This document shows positions 12,745-21,235 of a stretch of DNA of 64,000 bases, one piece after another (the first letter of the stretch is position 1; the number at the start of each line of letters is the position of its first letter). The notes beneath the pieces were generated by a model, which worked only from the letters and a program-made list of their open reading frames with translations, did no database searches and was not told the DNA's origin. The position numbers were made by a program, and so were the translations under genes. This DNA comes from Ceratothoa steindachneri (taxonomy: Eukaryota > Arthropoda > Malacostraca > Isopoda > Cymothoidae). The stretch spans positions 95,757,413-95,821,412 of the forward strand of contig OZ018318.1 in the NCBI GenBank assembly GCA_963969495.1. Reading direction: 5' to 3'.

Positions 12745-14520
12745 CTAAACAAATATCCAATAGATAAAGCAGTTATTTGACCGCTTACTGGCAATGGCTT
12801 AACCTTTGCACCACACAAATGCAAATTAGGAGTATACCAGCTCGAATATTTGGGATGCCTCATAACCAACTAGAGCCTCCCAACATTACCTTTCCCCAAC
12901 AAAGCTGTAGTCATATGCAATTTTCCCCACACGTCGATTATAAATCTATAAGGAAATTGTGAGGTCGGCACAATACTTCTAGGAATACCGTGAAAGATGT
13001 GTCCTCTTTTTTATCCAGGCTAAATGACCTCGAGAATGGTGCAAACAAACGGAGCAAATCCCCAGTGAAATGGCTCCAAGCTGCTTGTTGTGCCTTCCAG
13101 GGTCCCAGGTTCTATTTTTTCAGTCACCGAAATAAGATATTGATTGCAGGTAGCTCGTCTACTTAAAATGACCTTAGAACAACATAAAAAATAAAGTGGG
13201 CCACGATTGTTTTGGAAAAAACAGTTGACGCCAGATCAGTCACAAATGTCTATGTTTGTAATAGAGCTTTATGAAAACTCCTATGCAGTCAAGAAATTAT
13301 CTCTGAATATACATATATGAGTCTAATGTAAACCTTTTTACTGAGAACAAAGCTCCTGCTTTGCCATACATTTCTATAAAGTCTTCCCATCCGACTCAGG
13401 TGTCTCGACAGCCAACTCGACTGCCCAAAGTATGCAATGGTGTGTTTCATTCAAAGAAAGGGATTAAAATGCATAAGACGATGAGTTTTTATTCCATTTG
13501 CAATTAAAATCATGTTAAGAGCATCTTATGAAATACACTGAAAAGGAAAAATCAAAATCAAGAGAAGTTAGATGATAAAATCTGCTATATTAATGTGTTA
13601 TTTTTAATCTTCAAATAAAATACGAGAGAAATTTTTTCTAACTATGTCATGCTCGGTCAACTTCTGCATGCATTCATTATGAACCCCGGCATGTACGCCT
13701 CCAAAGGATCTACTAGTACATCGGTAGTTGCCAATCAATTTTGTGCCTTTCAAGATCTTTGAGATGGTTTGGGTAGGCCCATCGGTTTCAGATTCAACAC
13801 GGTGTCACATTAAATTACTGGAACCTAGGAGTTTCGATTTATGGGATTGAATATGAACGCCATGAATCTAAATATATAACAAATAACTTTGTCCTTATTT
13901 TTAATGCCTTCCGTTTTTGTACCGATGATTTTTTCCGAAATTAAGGCAATGGACGCTTCTTACGTCTCGCGCCATATTTAACTGCATACCCTGTTCTATC
14001 AAAGTACATACACGCTCAATTCTATTTTAGATCTTAGTAAACATAATTTTCTAAAATTCCACTATCATAAAATTACCACAAATTTATAAAGAGATCCGCA
14101 GCTTTAACATTCCTAAACACACCTATCTCATATATGTTTTCCAGTATTTACTCCTATGACAAGTGGTTAATTATCGCGAAATGGAGCTCATCTGTTCACA
14201 ACAGCTGTAAATATGTCACTGAATTTTTAAAATAGTAGCCAAAACAAAGGTTTACTTTCCTAGGTTATGATCGAAATAGTTTCATTTCGTGTTTGTTCTT
14301 GCAAATTTGTTTCGATGGAAGTATTCCCGTCTGCTTTAAAAATTAGACAACAGTATTTTCGGTAGAAAATAAATAGGCAAGCATACTGCAGCTTGCACTA
14401 ACCTGTTGGTTTCTTTTTTTTCTTTTCATGTGTTTGAAACCATATGGCTATAAGATCTTATAACAGATCGAAACTTTCCTTAGCATAACTTGGCCAAGTA
14501 ATCTAAAATAACTAAACTGA
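12745..14520. other. AT-rich DNA, no gene seen
   Basis: No repeat structure or recognisable coding motif was found. Confidence 0.5.
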
Positions 14521-15553
14521 TGTTGTGGAGAAATGGCTACATTAAGCATCCTGGAGGAGTAAAGGTACATTCAAGCTCCCCCCCTCATGAGGAGAAGCGT
14601 GGGAAAGGTAGCCGGCAAAAATGCTTACCATGTGTGATCTCCCCGCCGCTGTGGGCAGTTGGAGCTGACATCTGTTTGAAGGCGACCACCTAAGGTCCTT
14701 AAACGACGCTCTAACGATCGAATTACCTACGAGACCCATAAACCCGTGGTTATGACAAAAAAAGCAGTGTGAGTCAGAAGGCACGTCAAGTAGCGGTGCG
14801 GTTGCGAGCCTATAATTTGCGAGCTGACTTGGGCACCCCAGTGCCACCTCAGGAATTCTCGCTCTCCCCAGATGCTAACTCACCATTCGCTCCCCGTTCC
14901 TTTTTGCCTCTGTGGCCTGGTCACTTCTCACTTTAGATGGGGCGGCAATCCACCTTTAAATAAGCCCCGCAAAGAAAGAGAACAGGATTATCAGAAGTCG
15001 ATACGCCAGAGGTGGATTAGTTCGTGAAGATCGATCCGTCGGCCAGACAAGAAGATTATTAGTAGTCGATCTACCAGAAAAAAGATTAGTTCGTAAAGAT
15101 CGATCTTTCAGCCAGACAAGAAGATTAGAAGTCGATACGCCAGAAGAAGGGTAGTTCGTGAAGATCGATCCTTCAGCCATACAAGACTATTTCAGTGAGA
15201 AACGAGAGGATCAGATTAAGAAAATCGATCCTCCCTTTCAGGGCCGTATTAACCTAAATAGTCAAGTTTTATATCGGTGCCATGCCGAAGAAGCCTTTTC
15301 AGTCTACAAAGAAGTCCGACTGAAGAAAAGCAAAGCCGCTCACACTTGAGTGATTCTCACATCTCAAGCACCGTAAGAGTGAGAGGAGACAAACCCTGCC
15401 CCAACGAGCTCCCGTTCTTTAATTACGTTAAAGAATCAGCCCCCGTCACAGGCGACGAAAATCCACTAGCGACCACCACACTTCAAAGCGAGAGATAAGT
15501 CCTCCAGCGACATCCGGCAATCCCTAATACCTACCTGTAAGTTAACAATAACA
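14521..15553 (+). other. GC-richer LTR-like block
   Basis: This block stands out by composition from AT-rich flanks. It opens with TGTTGTGGAGAAATGG and closes near TAAGTTAACA, so it has TG...CA-type ends. It contains a TATA-like TTTAAATAAG at about 14955 followed by three tandem repeats, and ends in ACCTGTAAGTTAAC, a good splice-donor match. These traits suit a solo LTR or a non-coding first exon. I could not find a matching target-site duplication, a second LTR copy, or an internal polyprotein. The 63-residue open frame at 15158-15349 partly overlaps the repeats and has no known domain. Confidence 0.3.
14984..15186 (+). repeat. Tandem repeat, about 68 bp x 3
   Basis: Three consecutive units start near 14984, 15052 and 15121. 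Each carries AGATTA, AGTCGAT-CGCCAGA, GTTCGT-AAGATCGATC and CAGCCAGACAAGA with minor changes. The period is 68-69 bp. Confidence 0.85.
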
Positions 15554-16540
15554 TTTATATCTCTATTGCGATAGTAGAAGTTTAGTACGTTCCACGTTTT
15601 AAAGGAGAGTAGAAACCATTATTCTTGAACCTAGGTCATATGTGTTTGTAGATGAGAGTACGTTAATTTAATGTTTTATGCTAATCAAATAGGGTCGTGA
15701 TAAAAATACTAATTGGCAATTGATATGTTTACTGGAAGCCTACTTGTTTATGTTTTGTCATTGAAAGATCTTTGAGGCCAAAGATAGAAATGTGTTTACT
15801 GTTGGTTTGTAATATTTAATTTAAAATACATGTTTATTTTGGTAGATTATGGTGTTTCCTCTTATCCTTATGTGTTTAAAAAGCTCTTCCTTAAGAACTA
15901 AACCACTAAAATAGCACTCTTAGTCAAAGCCTACTTCATCATAGAAGTAACTCACGCCCCTTAAAGCATACCGCTACTAAAAGGGTGTCAAAGAGTAGAG
16001 GGATCAAAACCCAGGGTCATTCTACGACAGATGTAAAGGTTGATAATCCGGTCGCGAAAGAGTTTGCACCAACTTTAGGTAGACCTAATAACAAACTAAG
16101 TTGAAGTAAGGATAACTTCATCGTAAGCTAACGTTTTTACCTCTAATTAGGCCAATCAATAAAAATAGAGAAACCTGTATCTATAGCTATAAATAAGGTA
16201 TTCTGTCCCATATTCTATCAAAAATATTTTGCAAGAAGTGGCCAATTGTTAACTAATCAGTACCAACAAATATTATTTGTTTTAAGGATTCAAAGAAATT
16301 ATTTATTTTAATATATCATATAACATTTTATATTATTTTATAATTGATGGTACTATACGCATAGCCAAACTCATTTTAGATGTTTGCAAAAGCTTTGAAT
16401 TTCTCTTTAGGCCCTTTGAGAGGACCAGAAGAGTAATTCGAAGGGTCTCCTTCATTTTTTACACATCGCACCGCTCACTGACTTATTTTACACAAAAATT
16501 CACCTATATAAATAGTAACTTCATCTAAACTTAACTCTAT
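15554..16540. other. AT-rich DNA, no gene seen
   Basis: This lies between the LTR-like block and the histone promoter. No coding motif or repeat was found. Confidence 0.5.
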
Positions 16541-16544
16541 AACA

Positions 16545-16662
16545 TTTCAACCAATCAGGCGCTAGATAGATTTAAATGTTACTTACGCTTCAATCGTATA
16601 CACATAAACACAGCCGAAGTCAGTTTTCCGAATTTTTAGGATTTGGTTTTTGTTTTGTAGTC
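16545..16662 (+). promoter_or_regulatory. Histone-type promoter and 5' leader
   Basis: CCAATCAGGC at 16551-16560 is the classic CCAAT box of replication-dependent histone genes. TTTAAAT at 16571-16577 sits where a TATA element would be, and TTCAATC near 16589-16595 could be an initiator. The leader runs about 70 bases to the ATG of the histone H3 fragment. The order and spacing suit a core histone gene. The assignment rests on these short motifs plus the H3 coding start immediately downstream. Confidence 0.6.
16625..16639 (+). repeat. 15-bp direct repeat, left copy (candidate target-site duplication)
   Basis: TTTCCGAATTTTTAG occurs here and again exactly at 19192-19206, bracketing the H3 fragment plus the gag-only retroelement. 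It is either a target-site duplication or a leader motif shared by two histone genes. Confidence 0.6.
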
Positions 16663-16743
16663 ATGGCTCGTACTAAGCAGGCAGCTCGCAAGTCTACCGG
16701 AGGTGAAGCTCCGCGTAAACAATTGTCCACGAAGGCAGTGTAA
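16663..16743 (+). pseudogene. Histone H3, first 25 codons only
   Basis: The frame begins [14 protein letters not shown] and continues [11 protein letters not shown] before one valine and a stop codon. That matches the start of histone H3 at 22 of the first 25 residues. The differences are T6 to A, K14 to E and A24 to S. The N-terminal tail of H3 carries lysines modified in chromatin regulation; here Lys4, Lys9, Lys18 and Lys23 are kept and Lys14 is lost. The globular histone fold (about 110 further residues) is missing, and no continuation was found downstream in any frame. A CCAAT/TATA histone promoter precedes it and a retroelement gag follows about 250 bp later. It is a truncated pseudogene or a fragment captured at the element's 5' side. 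Confidence 0.85.
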
Positions 16744-16771
16744 ACCTTTTTGTGTAAAATCGAGTGAAAAG

Positions 16772-16796
16772 GCGGACGCATATAAAGGCGGTCCGC
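16772..16796 (+). promoter_or_regulatory. TATA element inside a 6-bp-stem hairpin
   Basis: GCGGAC and GTCCGC are exact inverted repeats flanking a loop that contains TATAAA (16781-16786). It lies between the H3 stop and the gag. It could be a second core promoter or chance. Confidence 0.3.
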
Positions 16797-16995
16797 AATA
16801 AGTGTAAATTTTTTATTCATGCAAAATCTTTACGTACACATCCTCTTTCAAGAACGGCTACTAGAAGAGGGGCCCCAACATGTGGGCAGCCCCTTAGGAC
16901 TGCAAAAGGATCTCCCTCCGTACCATAAGGATGAGGGCACCAAACCTGAAAAAAAGGGAGGTGATACAAACAATATATAAAAAGATCCACGTGTT

Positions 16996-18394
16996 GCTGA
17001 TCAGACTCCTCGACACTCCCAATGGTTATGCAACCATTTTGCAGCACAATGAGGGACGTCGAGAGGCTGGTCTCTGACGAAACTCAAGCTCATCTGAAGA
17101 AGATTGGGCTTGAAGCATGTGTACCGCAGGAAATCCTGGCCCAACAAACCATCATACAAACAAACCTGCACCCAATCTTTACAGAAAATTCCTGTGAAGA
17201 TATTAAAAAAGAACTCGAAGCGAAACAAGAGTGGGCCTGCATCACAGCAGTGTACAAATTCGGTAAAGGAAACGGCGTGGTAAGGATTGTATTTACTTCC
17301 ATCGATATGGCAAACAAAGGCAAAAAAGACGGGCTGTTCGGCTTCTACCTGAAGGTCAGCCCTGAGAAAATCGTCAAAGAAGAATACATTCAAATCGACT
17401 GCTGCTTCAAATGCTATGCAGTCGAAAAACACGCCAAAAAAACTTGCACAATTGCCGACCCTGCATGCTCCAACTACGGCAAAACCAAACACGGTTGAAA
17501 AGAGTACAGGGAAAGGGTGCAAAAATGTATAAATTGTAAGGGGGACCACAGGGCCCTGGCCATGAGGTGTCCAATTCGTAAAGAGGCCATCCGCAAAAAA
17601 AAGAGATAGGATGAGGGAAGAAAAAGAAGAGAAAAAATCCACGTTCCCGCATACGGCAGCAAGGACTACCACTCCGACGCGAACAAATATTACGAAGTTG
17701 GCCTGCCTAAGGAAGGGCAAGAAATCATGGCAATGGTCATAGTTGCCCCCTTCGCAAACCTAACAAACCCCGGTACTTTCTCTTCCCACCTCAACCTTCT
17801 TCTTGAGAAGAACGGTTGCAACAAAAGGTTTGGATTCCCGAAAACCCAGACTCGGCGGGCCTTTTCAACCTTGAGTTCATCGAGAAAGAAAAGAAGACAC
17901 CCTCAAGTAATGGGGTTAAGGAAACTGGAAAAGAAGAAGAAAGGAAAATTCCGAAGCCTTCGGAAGAAGAAGAAGAGAAAAAAGGCGCGAAGAAGAAAAA
18001 TCAGAAGAATAAGAAGACTCCAGAGAAAACACCGCAGAAGCCACAATATACTTCTGACGAAGAAGAGGAGGAGGACAAAAGGCATGAAGGGTAACCCTCA
18101 CTGACCAAAAAGAAATCCTCAAAAGAGCTCTCTTTTTCGACGGGAAAGACGTGGGTCTACGTGTCTTTGGCTCCTCCCTGTCCCCGGCCCCCAAAGACTC
18201 ACCTGGAACTACTCATCATCGGCCTAGCTGCGGGTGAGTACAAATGGACGTACGAGGGACCATACTCCAGGAAAGAAGTGTCGGCCTTATTCTTAAAATC
18301 CCTAGTGTATATCAACCAAAGAGACGTACATAATGTAAATATGACACCATTTAAAGACATAAGGAGTGGTCAAAAAACATCACAAATTAAATAG
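16996..18394 (+). pseudogene. Gag (ORF1) of the Jockey-like element, frameshifted
   Basis: Coding similarity begins about 16996 with LLIRLLDTPNGYATI. A frameshift near 17030 leads into the frame 17022-17498, with DVERLVSDETQ, LKKIGLEACVPQEILAQQ and KKELEAKQEWACITAVYKF. Zinc-knuckle blocks follow: CFKCYAVEKHAKKTC, a damaged CSNYGKTKHG block (expected second cysteine is Tyr, then a stop) and CINCKGDHRALAMRCP in the same frame. Behind them is a highly charged Glu/Lys-rich tail (about 17880-18094), frameshifted again. In Jockey-type elements this protein binds the element RNA and forms the ribonucleoprotein. Several stops and frameshifts make it non-functional. The charged tail gives long artificial frames on the other strand. 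Confidence 0.75.
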
Positions 18395-19191
18395 TGAATA
18401 CCAAAAAAAGAGCAATCAAAGTGAATAATAACTGTGAGCGAATGAACTAATCAAATTAGTGAAATAAATCTAATTCAATAAAAAGTCATATAGTGAAAAT
18501 AGTAAAATAAATGAAATAAATACAAATCAAGCAAAAGTGAATAAACAGTAAATTATAGAGAGTAATAGGAAATCTAGTCTTAACATAAAGTAACGAACAA
18601 TTAAAGTGTTACTAAACTAATTTAGTGAAAATAAATTATGTAGTAAATAAATAAGCATAAATTATAAATTTATACAATAATTATAGATCAAATTTTAATC
18701 GATTTAATGTAAAACGATATTAACAAATTACAAAAACAGAATTAATAAGCATTAAAAACTAACGTAAAGACAAAATTGTAGTGAAATATAATAATCTAAC
18801 GAATTAAATAAGTGTACAATAACAGTTATTTTAAGATTGTATAGTAAATTATCCTTAACCTCTCTATAATATTAGAATTGTAAATATAAAGTGTAATAAA
18901 ATAAACTAAAATTAAATGAACAATAACAAATATATAACAACAGTAATCTTAAGAATGTATTGTATATTATCCTTATCTTCCTATAGTATTTAAATTTAAC
19001 TTCCAAAAGTAAATTGATAACGATTTCCATGTCTTCGGGAAGCTATCTTTTCCTACTCTTACTCACTGCTTTTACCTCCTCTGCTAAAATCTATTTTCAC
19101 CACTATTTTCTATCATTCTAACTACATGCAATGTATGAAATTACCCCCTTTTGTATTTAATTACTTAATAAACCGTTGAACCGTTGAACTG
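18395..19191 (+). other. A-rich 3' region of the gag-only element
   Basis: This is a strongly A-rich segment with GTGAATA/GTGAAATAA-like words and no coding capacity. It then turns pyrimidine-rich (CTTACTCACTGC, TTTACCTCCTCTGC), like the 3' regions of the two larger Jockey-like relics. It ends with AATAAACCGTTGAACCGTTG. Confidence 0.5.
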
Positions 19192-19206
19192 TTTCCGAAT
19201 TTTTAG
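19192..19206 (+). repeat. 15-bp direct repeat, right copy (candidate target-site duplication)
   Basis: Exact copy of 16625-16639. The next bases (ACTTGG here, GATTTGG at the left copy) are also alike, and both copies lie about 24-26 bases before an ATG. Confidence 0.6.
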
Positions 19207-19229
19207 ACTTGGAAAAAAATCAACAAAAA

Positions 19230-19345
19230 TTATGCTCACAGAAAAGTTCGCAGCCGGCAAAGGAGGAAAAGTCGAGGGAGGGAAAGTCAAGAACGCCATC
19301 GATTTTCACCTTTTCTCCACGGGACTTCATGAACAAGATCTATTT
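19230..19345 (+). pseudogene. Possible histone H4/H2A N-terminal remnant
   Basis: From 19254 the frame reads AGKGGKVEGGKVK; GKGGK is the signature start of histones H4 and H2A. At DNA level GGCAAAGGAGGAAAAG is followed by GGGA, then CAAG, CGCCATCG and TTCTCC. That order resembles the H4 start (GKGGKGLGKGGAKRHRKVL) with small indels; an H2A reading (GKGGKVKG...KSR) needs one frameshift. The upstream leader resembles the H3 leader. Histone genes are often clustered, which fits. The similarity is short and broken, so this is tentative. Confidence 0.3.
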
Positions 19346-19392
19346 TTGTACGAAGCTACGTATGGCCGACACAAGATATCGTACTGCGTACT

Positions 19393-19590
19393 GGGGAGTC
19401 TACCTTCCTGTTTACGAAGGAGAAATACTGCAAAGGGGGAAGTTTATCTTCCTATTTACAAAAAACGTTATTAACTGCGGGAAGTTTGTCTTCCTATTTA
19501 CAAAAGAGGGCTATTACCAGCGGTAAGTTTATCTTCCTATTTACAAAAGAGAGCTATTAAGAGCTGGAAGTTTATCTTTCTATTTACATA
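19393..19590 (+). repeat. Minisatellite, about 43-bp period, 4-5 copies
   Basis: GAAGTTTATCTTCCTATTTAC-type cores recur at about 19396, 19439, 19481, 19524 and 19567, separated by variants of AAAAGAGCTATTAACAGCGG. The first copy is the most diverged. Confidence 0.9.
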
Positions 19591-19592
19591 TA

Positions 19593-19681
19593 AGGTTCAA
19601 TGTGTGAACCGTTTAAATTTCAAAAAAATGTTTCCTAGGTTCATGTGTGAACCGTTTGAATTTTTCAATCAAATGTTTACT
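19593..19681 (+). repeat. Two tandem 44-45-bp units
   Basis: AGGTTCAATGTGTGAACCG starts the unit at 19593, and AGGTTCATGTGTGAACCG starts the second at 19637. A third AGGTTCGATC start follows at 19682 but then diverges. Each unit contains GGTTCA...TGAACC, a small inverted repeat. It sits directly behind the 43-bp minisatellite and has a similar period but a different sequence. Confidence 0.85.
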
Positions 19682-20584
19682 AGGTTCGATCTTCGACCCC
19701 CACATCTGCACGTATATCGAAATAATAAAGAAGATAGTGTCGCCTACTTTACGCTATTTCGGCCAAAAAGTAACATTTCAAGTTACTTTCGAAATGGGGG
19801 GCTTCGCACACCATACTACCCACTTAGTTGTTGGGGTTGCATTCCCCCCCTGCAACTTAATAAAAGCTCGTAATATTCCTATCTCGAAAGGTTAACACCA
19901 GATTTGAATGAGAAAGGAGATTGCCTAATGTCTGCGGCAATATCGTCGTCCTAAATTCCCTAATAAATAATCACTTCACGACATAAGCTAAACCATCTCC
20001 ACCTTTCACTATTATAATCGAGGCGCTCTTCTTTCCAACTCCTGTTGCAAAAGACGTATTAAGTCAAACAAACCAGGTTTGCGGCCTCCAGATTGTCAAT
20101 GTTTAAAAAAACATTGTTTTATTCACACGTAGAGAATTTAAGGGCTACGTATGTAACTATCAGTATGAAGACTTTCAAGCTATAATTTCTTAAAAATGTG
20201 TACTTTACGCCGTAACCTGAAACCATATCTGCCGACGATAATGCCTGCAAAGACCGTGAGTTTTTGTATAACACTAAAGTTACGGCTAGATCTTCTAAAG
20301 TTTTACTGAAAGCTTTAAATTATATACTAAATCCTGTATGATTGATTAAAATCATTTACTGAAAAATATACATCAAATATTTGGAAATAACTTATTTACT
20401 AGATGCACGTCTTAGAATCAGTCAACTAAATTTGCATTCTTATTCTAATATAGTCATGCAGCAATTTGATATTCAAGCTTAACCATCAAGTAGATTTTCT
20501 AATATGACATTAATCTTTATCGAATTTACCAAGTAACAATGATCCCTCCCCAAAATTACGAAATATAGATAATCCCTCCAAATC

Positions 20585-20625
20585 GGAAGAAGGTCATCAA
20601 CCTTTTTTGTTGATGACCTTCTTTC
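20585..20625. repeat. Hairpin with 14-bp perfect stem
   Basis: AGAAGGTCATCAAC (20588-20601) is exactly complementary to GTTGATGACCTTCT (20609-20622) with a CTTTTTT loop. The stem extends outward with one G-T pair. Function is unknown. Confidence 0.85.
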
Positions 20626-21203
20626 TGTCAATATTTGAAAAAAACAAACGATTTGAGTACACGAACAGTGATTTTTTCCAACGTTGCTACTTTCTTCACG
20701 AAACTATTGGTGTGAAATTTATTCATTTACTAATTAAAATAATTTTACGAATTATTCGATCACATATGACTATTTATAAATTTAATCAAGGAGAAATAAT
20801 GACTATTGTACAAAGTTTTGCTTTAAGGATTATACATTAAAATTGATTATGTTATGAGTGATGCTTATGTGGATATTCTGGAAGAATTAAGAGTGCGCAT
20901 CATTTATGTTTGAGCTTTATTCATCGAGATCATATCTCTGATATGCTGCTTCTTGTGAACTCTCCGAAAAAGAAGCGGGGAATATTTCAAAATTCATCTC
21001 ATTTATTATTCCGATCAATCAACAGATTTAATCCATAATGAAATCCTGTGTGGAGAAATAGCCAATAATATGCTTCTGAGCTATGAGAGAAGATGGCTGA
21101 ATGGTTTCTTTCTATAAAGTAAAGTGAAATGCAGTCATTCAAGTATCACTTAGAAAATTTGTAACTATAGCTCTTTACAAAAAGTCGGCAAGATAAAGGA
21201 AGC

Positions 21204-21235
21204 GAAAATGTGGAAAACATATATAGCCGCAAATC
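21204..21235 (-). repeat. Short dispersed-repeat segment, copy A
   Basis: GAAAATGTGGAAAACATATA followed by GCCGCAAATC matches 57485-57516 with about six changes in 32 bases. TTGAGAGTGCAAAA also occurs near both (about 21355 and 57534). On the minus strand both read through a TATATA-like element. Confidence 0.4.

Larger units (their letters stand above)
16744..19191 (+). mobile_element. Jockey-like non-LTR retroelement relic, gag (ORF1) only
   Basis: The segment holds one gag gene with CCHC zinc knuckles and an A-rich 3' region, but no endonuclease or reverse transcriptase. Its gag aligns by eye with the two larger relics at 32.4-36.9 and 37.2-42.2 kb. All three have an R-L-hydrophobic-(D/E)-x-x-NGY block, then DV(D/E)xxxS and KIGL. 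The 5' leader shared by the two larger elements is absent, which fits 5' truncation. The 3' end near 19191 reads AATAAACCGTTGAACCGTTG and is followed by the right copy of the 15-bp direct repeat. It may be a non-autonomous ORF1-only derivative or an internally deleted copy. The exact 5' boundary is uncertain because of the H3 fragment. Confidence 0.65.

Noticed and set aside
17001..17720. 239-residue open frame on the minus strand
   Set aside because: It lies exactly opposite the gag relic and its charged tail. The phenylalanine/valine-rich text is the antisense shadow of lysine/glutamate codons.
16744..19200. Histone mRNA 3' stem-loop downstream of the H3 fragment
   Set aside because: I looked for a GGCTCTTTTCAGAGCC-like hairpin and found none, consistent with loss of the histone 3' end.
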